Part shown: in pieces, positions 56,920-64,000 of the stretch
Layout of the letters: every line of letters starts with the position of its first letter
How positions within the stretch are numbered: the first letter of the stretch is position 1
NCBI RefSeq assembly: GCF_000426485.1
Contig: NZ_AUFL01000005.1
Location: forward strand, 1-64,000
DNA: 64,000 nucleotides
Reading direction: 5' to 3'
From: Indolivaga capnocytophagoides DSM 22835
Lineage (GTDB): Bacteria; Bacteroidota; Bacteroidia; Bacteroidales; Dysgonomonadaceae
The notes under the pieces: generated by a model
The model's input: only the letters and a program-made list of their open reading frames with translations
Databases searched by the model: none
What the model was told of the DNA's origin: nothing
Position numbers and translations under genes: made by a program

Positions 56920-56929
56920 CAATGTTGTT

Positions 56930-57072
56930 TTGTTCCTCTTCGGGTAACTTTATCTCTACTCCCGAAACGGATGCAAAAGGGTAATCGGGTGAAAATCCCG
57001 GACAGACCCGCTACTGTAAGCTAAACCTAGAAATAATAAAGGTAAAAGCAAGTCAGAAAACCTGCAAAACGA
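56930..57072 (+). ncRNA. Cobalamin riboswitch
   Basis: The conserved core reads GGATGCAAAAGGGTAATCGG, then GTGAAAATCCCGGACAGACC and CGCTACTGTAA (56968-57018), followed by the B12 box AGTCAGAAAACCTGC (57051-57065). The order, spacing and key bases (GGTGAAAATCCCG, GACCCGC, ACTGTAA, CCTGC) are those of the AdoCbl riboswitch family. It lies about 120 nt before a BtuB-like receptor gene and should switch it off when cobalamin is abundant. Confidence 0.92.
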
Positions 57073-57193
57073 CTCCAATCAGACAGCTTTCGAGGGATAA
57101 AGCTTAAGATAGAATCTTCGATTTCTTTCTCTTCAAACTCCCATTCAGAAAGCTGGAATGATTATTTATAAATAAAAATTCTAAGCAACTGTA

Positions 57194-59188
57194 ATGAAGT
57201 TTTACCATATTCTCCCGCTTGTTATCATACAAAGTTATGCTTTATCTGCCGTCGGTCAGGTTAAAGACTCTATCGGTACCCAGCACATTCAAGAAGTAGA
57301 AGTTTCGGCTAAGCTACATCCTTCGATGACCCTGTCGAGTAATCCGGTGCAAACCTTCTCCGGCTCAACCATAGACAAGGTTGGTATTCTTTCAGTTGCG
57401 GATGCTGTACGCCGCTTTTCGGGTGTGGTTGTAAAAGATTTTGGAGGAATAGGAGGAATGAAAACCATTGCTGTAAGAGGTGTAGGCTCAGAACACACTG
57501 CTGTCTTATACGATGGTATGGCTGTGAGTAATGCACAATCGGGACAAATAGATATAGGTAAATTCTCCCTTGATAATGTAGAAATGATATCCTTGACGAT
57601 AGGACAGTCCGACGATATATTCCGTACCGCACGCTCATTGGGAGCCGTTGGAGTATTAGATATACAAACCTCAACACCTCAGTTTAAGCAAAAAGATTAT
57701 TCGGCAAAAGTACAGCTGCGCGCCGGATCGTGGGGACAATTTAATCCATATGTGTATTATGCTCATAAATTGGGCAATAAATTTACACTGTCACTTGACG
57801 GAAGCTGGCAAAGAGCCGACGGACGATACAGATTTGAGATGGATAATATATCCGAAAAATATAAGGGAAAAAGAAATAACACTGATGTTGATATTAAACG
57901 GACAGAACTCAATCTGTTTGGCAATCTCACAGAAAAGCAAAAGCTATCTTTTAAACTTTACTACTTCGACTCGGAACGGGGATTACCAGGTGGAGTAGTC
58001 ATATATTCTGATCAGAAAAACGGAGAACGGCTCTGGGACAAAGATTTTTTCACTCAAGCCAAATATCTTAATTACCTGAATGATAAATTCGACTTACAGG
58101 TACAAGCCAAATATACTCATACATGGACTAAATATATTGACAAAAACCCTAAGCAGCCTAATGGCGAATTAATGAATAAGTACATCCAGAATGAACTGTA
58201 TGTAACTGGTACCCTACTCTACAATCTCAGTAAGAACATATCTTTTTCTTTAGCAGAAGATATCAGCTATGGGCATTTGAGTGCCAATCTTCCTAAATTT
58301 GCTTATCCCGACAGGTACACTTCACTGTCTGCTCTTTCTGGAAAATATCAAGACGACAGATTAACTGTAGTCGGAAAACTCTTAGGGACATATGTATCCG
58401 AAGATGTAGAAAACGGATTAGCAGCAAGTGATAAAAAAAGGTTATCACCATCGGTCAGTCTCTCGTACAAATTACTGGATGAAACCAATTTGCGGGTAAG
58501 GGCTTCTTATAAAGATATATTCAGAGTACCGTCCTTTAACGATTTATATTATACAAACTCAGGAAATTCGTCTCTCAAACCTGAGAAAACCAAACAGTAC
58601 AATATCGGACTAACATGGTCTGAGTCATTCTCCGACTTGTTTAGTTTCTTGTCTGTTACAACGGATTTTTACCACAATACAGTAAAAGATAAAATTATCA
58701 TTTACCCTTCTTCATTCAATCCGAAGTCTGTAAATTTGGGAAAAGTCATCATCGATGGTTTCGACATAAATGTAAACACAAGAATGGACTTTAATACTAA
58801 AGTAAACCTTCAATTATCGGGAAGCTATACATATCAGCATGCAATAGACAAAACCAATGCCGAAGATAAAAACTACAAAGACCAGATACCTTATACCCCT
58901 CGTCATTCGGGAGCCGGATCGGCAAGTCTTGAAAACCCATTTTTGAATATTTCTTATTCTATAGTACTTAGCGGAAAAACATATTCTCTGCCCCAGAATA
59001 TTGATAGTAACAAAATCAGTCCATATCTCGATCAGACAATATCGGTGAACAAATCATTCAATATAGGAATGGTATCAATGCGGGCTCAAGCCGACATTTC
59101 GAATCTGGCAAACAAAATCTATTATATTATGGACGGATATCCTATGCCGGGGCGTGCATATCGTTTCACGTTGAGAATGAACTTCTAA
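57194..59188 (+). CDS. btuB: BtuB-like TonB-dependent cobalamin receptor
   Basis: A 664-residue outer-membrane protein. A signal peptide (1-21, ending SAVGQ) is followed by a TonB-box-like region (IQEVEVSAK), the plug domain (FSGSTIDKVGILSVADAVRR, IAVRGVGSEHTAVLYDGMAV) and a 22-strand type barrel ending in aromatic RFTLRMNF. It lies directly behind a cobalamin riboswitch, so cobalamin or a corrinoid is the likely substrate. It lacks a preceding carboxypeptidase-like domain, in line with BtuB rather than SusC. No btuCDF genes are adjacent. Confidence 0.9.
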   Translation: MKFYHILPLVIIQSYALSAVGQVKDSIGTQHIQEVEVSAKLHPSMTLSSNPVQTFSGSTIDKVGILSVADAVRRFSGVVVKDFGGIGGMKTIAVRGVGSEHTAVLYDGMAVSNAQSGQIDIGKFSLDNVEMISLTIGQSDDIFRTARSLGAVGVLDIQTSTPQFKQKDYSAKVQLRAGSWGQFNPYVYYAHKLGNKFTLSLDGSWQRADGRYRFEMDNISEKYKGKRNNTDVDIKRTELNLFGNLTEKQKLSFKLYYFDSERGLPGGVVIYSDQKNGERLWDKDFFTQAKYLNYLNDKFDLQVQAKYTHTWTKYIDKNPKQPNGELMNKYIQNELYVTGTLLYNLSKNISFSLAEDISYGHLSANLPKFAYPDRYTSLSALSGKYQDDRLTVVGKLLGTYVSEDVENGLAASDKKRLSPSVSLSYKLLDETNLRVRASYKDIFRVPSFNDLYYTNSGNSSLKPEKTKQYNIGLTWSESFSDLFSFLSVTTDFYHNTVKDKIIIYPSSFNPKSVNLGKVIIDGFDINVNTRMDFNTKVNLQLSGSYTYQHAIDKTNAEDKNYKDQIPYTPRHSGAGSASLENPFLNISYSIVLSGKTYSLPQNIDSNKISPYLDQTISVNKSFNIGMVSMRAQADISNLANKIYYIMDGYPMPGRAYRFTLRMNF

Positions 59189-59215
59189 GGATATCAACCT
59201 ATCAATATAGAAAAC

Positions 59216-59250
59216 AAAAAGGTCCTTGAAAATAATTCAAGGACTTTTTT
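59216..59250 (+). terminator. Terminator after the BtuB-like receptor
   Basis: GTCCTTGAA (59222-59230) pairs with TTCAAGGAC (59235-59243), followed by a T run. Confidence 0.88.
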
Positions 59251-59285
59251 GTGAGAAGATATAAAACCTTTTAAGTAAACAAAAG

Positions 59286-59361
59286 TATTTAATCATTTGT
59301 TTCCAAGTTATAGCAAACTAAGGTGTTATACTTGCCAAAGTAATAAATAGGTCTATGACCT
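59286..59361 (+). repeat. Dispersed intergenic repeat, long copy
   Basis: Order: TATTTAATCATTTGTTTC, CAAGTTATAGCAAACT, GTTATACTTGCCAAAG (59325-59340), TAATAAAT, then the variant palindrome AGGTCTATGACCT (59349-59361). It shares this order with 12360-12297 (minus) and, less closely, 37660-37554 (minus). The last base overlaps the stop codon of the minus-strand nucleotidyltransferase gene, so here it is not before a gene. Confidence 0.7.
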
Positions 59362-60266
59362 TATTTCCAGAGAGGAGTCGGATATTCACCTTTATCAACT
59401 AAGCCCTGAAGTTTTGCAACTACAGAGTCTCTGTCTTCAGCATAAGTAACTCCAAACCACTTAGAAGTAGTATCAAGCACTTTTACATCCGCTGTTTTAT
59501 TAGTAATCAAATGGTCAACCATCAATGGTATAAAATATTCAGCTTTCAGGTTACTTTGGTTCAATTCAAGGAATTTCACAAAGTACTCAGCCGAATATTG
59601 GAAATACTCAGGAGTAAATCCCCACATATTCATAGATACCGGAGTATTTTCAGGTAATTCATACCAATAGTCTTCTGCATCTTTGTATTGGATTTTGCCA
59701 TCTTTACGTTCGATATGAGTTCTTTCAACCACACTGGTCAGGAAACCATCTTTATCTGTTTCGCAAACACCACGCGCAACAGCTCCACTTTCCGAAAGAG
59801 TATTACACAAACGGTATCCAACCATACAATAATGATTTTTACAGCCATCGAGATCTTTCAGAAAATTTGCTAAAGTCTGAAAACCGTCACGGCCATAAAA
59901 GTCATCGGCATTGATTACGGCAAAAGGTTCTTTGATAACATCCTTACCCATCAATACGGCATGATTTGTTCCCCATGGCTTAACACGGTCGGGGTGTACG
60001 GTAAATCCTTCGGGTAAATCGGTCAGCTCTTGAAAAACTACCTCTACCTCAATATGTTTGTCATATTTAGATGCAACTTTTTCAACAAATTCTTTTTCGA
60101 ATGATTTGCGAATAACAAATACTAGCTTACCGAATCCGCTTTGAATAGCATCATAGATTGAGTAATCCATGATTGTTTCGCCATTAGGACCTAATCCGTC
60201 TAATTGTTTCAGACCTCCATAGCGACTACCCATTCCGGCAGCCAGAACAAATAATGTTGGTTTCAT
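59361..60266 (-). CDS. Sugar-nucleotide/NTP transferase
   Basis: A 301-residue cytoplasmic enzyme with a nucleotidyltransferase fold: VLAAGMGSRYGGLKQLDGLG (nucleotide-binding loop, start of the protein), VINADDFYG (metal-binding Asp pair) and MVGYRL, VVERTHIERKDG further on. It activates a sugar or related phosphate with a nucleotide. The frame extends to a GTG at 60299; the ATG at 60266 (MKPTLFVLAAG) is preferred because it starts directly at the conserved fold. The gene is single on its strand, between the receptor and the aminotransferase cassette. The substrate is not resolved. Confidence 0.85.
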   Translation of the reverse strand: MKPTLFVLAAGMGSRYGGLKQLDGLGPNGETIMDYSIYDAIQSGFGKLVFVIRKSFEKEFVEKVASKYDKHIEVEVVFQELTDLPEGFTVHPDRVKPWGTNHAVLMGKDVIKEPFAVINADDFYGRDGFQTLANFLKDLDGCKNHYCMVGYRLCNTLSESGAVARGVCETDKDGFLTSVVERTHIERKDGKIQYKDAEDYWYELPENTPVSMNMWGFTPEYFQYSAEYFVKFLELNQSNLKAEYFIPLMVDHLITNKTADVKVLDTTSKWFGVTYAEDRDSVVAKLQGLVDKGEYPTPLWK

Positions 60267-60475
60267 ATGGTTTAGTTTCATTAAATTTAGATGAGTCACA
60301 AAGTTAACTTTTTTGCAAGAAAAGATCGTCCTTTTCTACAAAAAGGAGTAAAAAGATTCGGTTGGAGAATAAAGAAACAGACATATCTGCTCCTTTTCTA
60401 ATAAGATCTAAAGTACGGCTGAGGCCTTAAGTCAAAATATTCAAGGTAAAATTCAATGATTATATATTAATTTAA

Positions 60476-60483
60476 TACCTTTG
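60476..60483 (+). promoter_or_regulatory. Promoter -7 box of the aminotransferase cassette
   Basis: TACCTTTG followed by C, 34 nt before the ATG at 60517. A TTG start in this frame (60481) lies inside the box and is rejected. Confidence 0.5.
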
Positions 60484-60516
60484 CTCCGCACATTAAGAGT
60501 TTTGAAATTTACAAAC

Positions 60517-61581
60517 ATGAATAACCCTAACACTAACGATCTGATATATTTAGATCGAAATGAATACAGCTACGAAATATCTCCGGATGTAGCTAAAGTA
60601 CTGAAAGATTTTAACCCTCAGGAATTATGTACTTATACCCGCTGTTTTCAGAACGGAATAAAAAGTGAACTATCTCAATACATCGGAGACATGTACGGGG
60701 TGGCAGAACAGAATGTTGTTTTAGGCTATGGCGGCGAAGATATTCTGAAAGGTGTTATACATTGTTTCTTAAGTCAGGGACATCAGCAGCGCAAAATGCT
60801 TATCCCCACATTTTCGTGGTGGTACTATAAATCGATAGCCGAAGAAGTTAACGGCATGACCATAATGTATCCTCTTTATGAAGATGGATACGACTTCAAA
60901 TACAATATTCCCGAAATAAAAAAGATAGCTGCTCAGGAAAATCCTGATTTAGTTCTTCTGGCAAGTCCCAACAACCCGACAGGTAACTCGCTGTCATTGG
61001 ATGAAATGAAAGATATCATTTCGTCTCTGAGTAAAGACACTATCATAGTTATTGACGAAGCATATACATCGTTTGCAAATAAAGACATTACATACATATC
61101 CCAATTAATAACCGAATTTCCGAATCTGCTGATTATCCGTACATTTTCTAAATTCTACGGACTTCCGGGACTTCGCCTCGGATATGGGTTTATGGGGGAA
61201 GGATTGAAAAAATTCACAAACTTCAGCACCATGTATTTGGGATACAATAAACTTACAGAACAATTGGGTATCGCCGCACTAAAATCAACTGCATACTATG
61301 ATAAGAATGCAGCCCGCATGCAGAGCGATAAAGAATTATATAAAAACGGACTGAACCCCATCGAAGGATTTAAAGTTTACAATTCTGATGCTAATTTCGT
61401 TTTGGTTAAATATCCGACTGAATTAAAAGAACAACTGCAAGCCGAATTCAAAAAAGAAAATATCGTAGTTAAATTCATGAATGAAGAAGGCTTACGGACA
61501 CATATGCGCATAACATTAGGAACGACTGCCATAAATGAAAGAGTTGTAGATATCATCCGAAGAGTTGCATTAAACAAATAA
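60517..61581 (+). CDS. HisC/CobD-like PLP-dependent enzyme
   Basis: A 354-residue fold-type I PLP enzyme. PLP contacts are in LGYGGEDILKG (about 80), SPNNPTGNSL, VIDEAYTSF (Asp pairing with the PLP nitrogen) and RTFSKFYGLPGLRLGYG (Schiff-base Lys), with a C-terminal MRITLGT motif. It most resembles histidinol-phosphate aminotransferase, but no his genes are near. CobD-type decarboxylases of phospho-amino acids share this fold, and the next two genes are a cytidylyltransferase-like enzyme and a CDP-glycerol-transferase-like protein. Action on a phosphorylated amino acid is therefore an attractive alternative. That reading is inference. Confidence 0.8.
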   Translation: MNNPNTNDLIYLDRNEYSYEISPDVAKVLKDFNPQELCTYTRCFQNGIKSELSQYIGDMYGVAEQNVVLGYGGEDILKGVIHCFLSQGHQQRKMLIPTFSWWYYKSIAEEVNGMTIMYPLYEDGYDFKYNIPEIKKIAAQENPDLVLLASPNNPTGNSLSLDEMKDIISSLSKDTIIVIDEAYTSFANKDITYISQLITEFPNLLIIRTFSKFYGLPGLRLGYGFMGEGLKKFTNFSTMYLGYNKLTEQLGIAALKSTAYYDKNAARMQSDKELYKNGLNPIEGFKVYNSDANFVLVKYPTELKEQLQAEFKKENIVVKFMNEEGLRTHMRITLGTTAINERVVDIIRRVALNK

Positions 61582-61594
61582 TCCAGACAGAAGA

Positions 61595-62326
61595 ATGAAA
61601 GCAGTAATCCTTGCCGCCGGTATAGCCTCACGTTTACGCCCTTTAACAAACAACACTCCCAAGTGCCTGCTCAATGTAGGAAGCAAATGCCTGCTTGCAC
61701 GTACGATTGACTCGTTAATAGCCAATGGCTTCGATCGGTTGGTTATTGTTACAGGATATCTCAAAGAGATGATTGAAAGTTTTGTTTCGGCTAATTATCC
61801 AGATTTAAGAGTCGAATATATTTTCAACAGCAAATACGATTCTACGAATAATATCTATTCATTATGGCTTGCCAAATCTGCGGTACATGGGCAATCTATG
61901 CTGCTTCTGGACAGCGATATTCTCTTCGATGCAGCATTAATCAGCGCATTACTGGAATCAAAACACGAAAACTGCTTAGCTCTAAACTCTCACGAATTGG
62001 GAGATGAAGAGATAAAAGTGATTTTAAACACTGACGGACAAATTACCGAGATAAGCAAGACCTGTTCTATTGAAACTGCCGTTGGCGAATCAGTCGGCAT
62101 AGAGAAATTCTCTGCTGAATTCGTTCAGGATCTTTATACCGAACTTGATGACATGATCTTAAACAAAGGTCAATCGGGAGTCTTCTACGAGATGGCATTC
62201 GAAAATCTTATCAAGAAAGGAGCTGAAATATACACTGTCGATACAACAAATATTTTTTCAATGGAACTTGACACTGTCGAAGATTTCGAGACAGCCTGCG
62301 CAAAGATTCCGGCACACTTACAGTAA
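61595..62326 (+). CDS. LicC-like cytidylyltransferase (nucleotidyltransferase family)
   Basis: A 243-residue enzyme with the nucleotidyltransferase signature VILAAGIASRLRPLTNNTPK (about 4-23), the metal-binding LLLDSDILFD and a late DTTNIFSMELDTVEDF motif. This is the LicC/phosphocholine-cytidylyltransferase-like branch, which makes CDP-choline or related CDP-alcohols. It starts 13 nt after the PLP enzyme and 44 nt before the transferase. The natural substrate (phosphocholine, phosphoethanolamine or other) cannot be told. Confidence 0.8.
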   Translation: MKAVILAAGIASRLRPLTNNTPKCLLNVGSKCLLARTIDSLIANGFDRLVIVTGYLKEMIESFVSANYPDLRVEYIFNSKYDSTNNIYSLWLAKSAVHGQSMLLLDSDILFDAALISALLESKHENCLALNSHELGDEEIKVILNTDGQITEISKTCSIETAVGESVGIEKFSAEFVQDLYTELDDMILNKGQSGVFYEMAFENLIKKGAEIYTVDTTNIFSMELDTVEDFETACAKIPAHLQ

Positions 62327-62370
62327 GAAAAATTCGGATTTACACATATACACTAAGCCTGTTATCTAAA

Positions 62371-63420
62371 ATGAGAGTTGTACTTTTCTGCGAGCATAAA
62401 TATGCCGTGACAATACTTCTGCCCCTTCAGGAGGAAGCAAATAAAACATCAAAACATGAAATACTCTGGTTTGTTGATGCAAGAAATATTCCCGACTTTC
62501 CTTTAAAAAATGAGGTAAGATGGACTAATTCTATACAGGAAACATACAACTTCTCACCCGAAGCTATTTTTGTTCCGGGCAATATTGTACCTTATTATCT
62601 GCCGGGAGTTAAAGCTGAGATATTCCACGGATACGCAGCCGAAAAAAAAGATCATTGGGTAATACGCAGGTATCTGGATATGTATCTGACCCAAGGTCCC
62701 TTTTTCACCAAACCTTTCGAGCAACTGGCTCAGAACTACGGAGACTTTGAAGTCGTGGAAACAGGATGGCCTCGGCAAGACTGGATTTTTAACAACCTGC
62801 ATACATTCGATAATTACCGAGAAGGTCTCTTAACTAAGTACAAGAAGAGTAAGATTGTTTTATATGCCCCGACATTCTCTCCCTCATTAACATCGCTGCC
62901 TTATATTAAAGAAGATATAAAAAAGCTAGCTGATCGAAAAGATGCAGTTATCCTACTTAAATTTCATCCACTGACAAAAAAAGAGTGGGTAGACGAGTAC
63001 AAAGTACTAGCGAAGGAAGTAGAGAACATTTTATGGATAGAAGATCAGAATATTTCAAAATATATCCTTGCTTCGGATATGATGATAAGCGATACTTCTT
63101 CCGCTGTATATGAATTTCTTCTATTGGATAAGCCTGTTATCACTCTAAACAATGTTGCTAAAGACAAATACTGGCTTGATATAGATACTCCCGACAAACT
63201 CGATTGGGCTTATGATACAGTCCTGTCTAGTGACGAATACAAAGCAAAGCGCAAATGGATTATAGATAATTACGACCCGTATCTGGATGGAAAAGTGGCA
63301 GAAAGAATGTTCACTGCCGTGGAAGACTACATTGCAAGACACGGAGTACCCAAATATAGGAAACTCAACCTATGGCGAAAATATCAGTCTGTTAAAAAAT
63401 TCGGAAAAATTAAGAAATAA
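62371..63420 (+). CDS. CDP-glycerol glycerophosphotransferase-like protein
   Basis: A 349-residue protein of the TagB/TagF type: an N-terminal fold with LFCEHKYAVTIL, then VPGNIVPYYLPGVKAEIFHG, TGWPRQDWIF and the C-terminal nucleotide-binding region with LLKFHPLTKKEW, YILASDMMISDTSSAVYEFL and LDKPVITLNN. These proteins move a phospho-alcohol from a CDP carrier to a polymer. It is the third gene of the cassette and ends 4 nt from a converging OmpA-family gene. In a Gram-negative setting the acceptor is probably lipopolysaccharide or capsule. Confidence 0.85.
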   Translation: MRVVLFCEHKYAVTILLPLQEEANKTSKHEILWFVDARNIPDFPLKNEVRWTNSIQETYNFSPEAIFVPGNIVPYYLPGVKAEIFHGYAAEKKDHWVIRRYLDMYLTQGPFFTKPFEQLAQNYGDFEVVETGWPRQDWIFNNLHTFDNYREGLLTKYKKSKIVLYAPTFSPSLTSLPYIKEDIKKLADRKDAVILLKFHPLTKKEWVDEYKVLAKEVENILWIEDQNISKYILASDMMISDTSSAVYEFLLLDKPVITLNNVAKDKYWLDIDTPDKLDWAYDTVLSSDEYKAKRKWIIDNYDPYLDGKVAERMFTAVEDYIARHGVPKYRKLNLWRKYQSVKKFGKIKK

Positions 63421-63424
63421 CTGG

Positions 63425-64000
63425 CTACTTTTCAAATCTCAAAGCGATTCTTCTATCCAATGCCCTGTCAATATCAGGGGCATCAGCAGCGTGTGTCGCA
63501 TATTGATCGCCATAACCGATTGCAGAAATACGTGATCCTTCGATACCTTCTTCTATCAGGTAATTTCTGATTGTATTAGCACGATCCTGAGATAGCTTCA
63601 GATTACTTTCGATAGTACCTGTACGATCTGTAAATCCGGCAATGATCACTTTCGTATCTTTATAGTAGTTTAATATAACTGCAATATTATGTAATTGAGG
63701 CTTAGAAATGTCGGTCAGTTCGGTTGAACTTCCATACTTAAACTCGATATTATCGAAGTTAAACCACTTGTCTTTCAGCTGGTCGGTGGAAGCATTTCCA
63801 TATTCGTCCGAACTAAGAAATCTCACAAGCTGATCTTCAATTCCGCCCTTATAGGCCTGAAGCCGCTTTCCATCGGGTAAAATTACAATAGTCGAAACCT
63901 TTTCCAATGCTTTTGATACAGTTGAAATAGTACCTTCTACCATTGCCGACGTTGCTGTGGTGACGGTATCTTTCACTTTAGTTGAAGTAGAATCTTCGCA
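63425..64000 (-). CDS. OmpA-family peptidoglycan-binding lipoprotein, partial (5' end beyond window)
   Basis: The frame has no start within the window and runs off the right edge, giving 191 codons. It carries the OmpA C-terminal domain: FDNIEFKYGSSTELTDIS, VIIAGFTDRTGTIESNLKLS, RANTIRNYLIEEGI and a final DIDRALDRRIALRFEK, with the peptidoglycan-binding Asp and Arg. The first visible residue is Cys (CEDSTSTK), which may be the lipobox Cys. The N-terminal Ser/Thr-rich stretch (TTATSAMVEGTISTVSK) would be a linker. The gene converges on the CDP-glycerol-transferase gene with only 4 nt between stops. Confidence 0.88.
   Translation of the reverse strand, partial: CEDSTSTKVKDTVTTATSAMVEGTISTVSKALEKVSTIVILPDGKRLQAYKGGIEDQLVRFLSSDEYGNASTDQLKDKWFNFDNIEFKYGSSTELTDISKPQLHNIAVILNYYKDTKVIIAGFTDRTGTIESNLKLSQDRANTIRNYLIEEGIEGSRISAIGYGDQYATHAADAPDIDRALDRRIALRFEK

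Larger units (their letters stand above)
56498..57193. other. 696-bp region: 263-bp repeat copy and cobalamin riboswitch
   Basis: No gene is seen. The right copy of the 263-bp repeat (56537-56799) is followed by a short spacer, a promoter box TATCTTTG (56912-56919) and the riboswitch preceding the BtuB-like receptor. Confidence 0.6.

Noticed and set aside
60415-60427. ACGGCTGAGGCCT as a member of the palindrome family
   Set aside because: Its arms differ at three positions and do not pair across the centre, so membership is not supported.

Overview
The window is chromosomal DNA from an AT-rich Bacteroidota (Bacteroidales) bacterium, most like Dysgonomonadaceae or relatives. The evidence is an Oar-type TonB receptor, a full moxR/DUF58/batA-E operon, Bacteroidota-type promoters (TTTG, about 19 nt, TAnnTTTG) and few Shine-Dalgarno sequences. 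The genus is an inference.

Layout. 1-1.85 kb: edge of an integrated element (3' end of an IS21 istB, a truncated type III methyltransferase, a tyrosine recombinase) against a tRNA-Arg(ACG) gene. 2.2-12.3 kb: housekeeping and envelope genes (gnd, an Oar-like TonB receptor, dapA, a conserved unknown, ligA, a phosphopantetheinyl transferase, a VOC protein). 12.6-17.2 kb: two secreted GH51 arabinofuranosidases. 17.3-24 kb: accessory genes (cysteine-rich Hsp20-like protein, large lipoprotein, LuxR-type regulator with hemerythrin partner, three-gene surface-protein operon behind a long structured leader with an (AG)17 tract). 24.1-26 kb: pgk and a small membrane protein. 26.5-37.5 kb: the bat operon followed by PAP2, a small HTH protein and a Usp protein. 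37.8-50.4 kb: DPP III, recN with a SUKH-like gene, rlmB, ridA, yccF, mnmA, a TRIC-family channel, ahpC and nadE. 50.6-56.5 kb: a FadL-type porin and an O-acetylation cluster (SGNH, SGNH with LysM, MBOAT). 56.9-59.2 kb: a cobalamin riboswitch and BtuB-like receptor. 59.4-64 kb: a nucleotidyltransferase, a three-gene aminotransferase/cytidylyltransferase/CDP-glycerol-transferase cassette, and a partial OmpA-family lipoprotein.

The most unusual signals are in non-coding DNA. A 13-bp palindrome (AGGTCTGAGACCT and close variants) recurs at least eight times, usually 15-30 nt before a start codon and three times inside the bat operon. In several places it is the end of a longer repeat of about 60-100 bp. 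A second family is a 263-bp repeat present as a near-identical inverted pair flanking nadE to MBOAT, with a diverged third copy between the arabinofuranosidase genes. Neither looks protein-coding. Starts given here are ATG codons; several reading frames open further upstream at TTG or GTG, and those extensions were dropped where a better ATG, signal peptide or promoter position argued against them.
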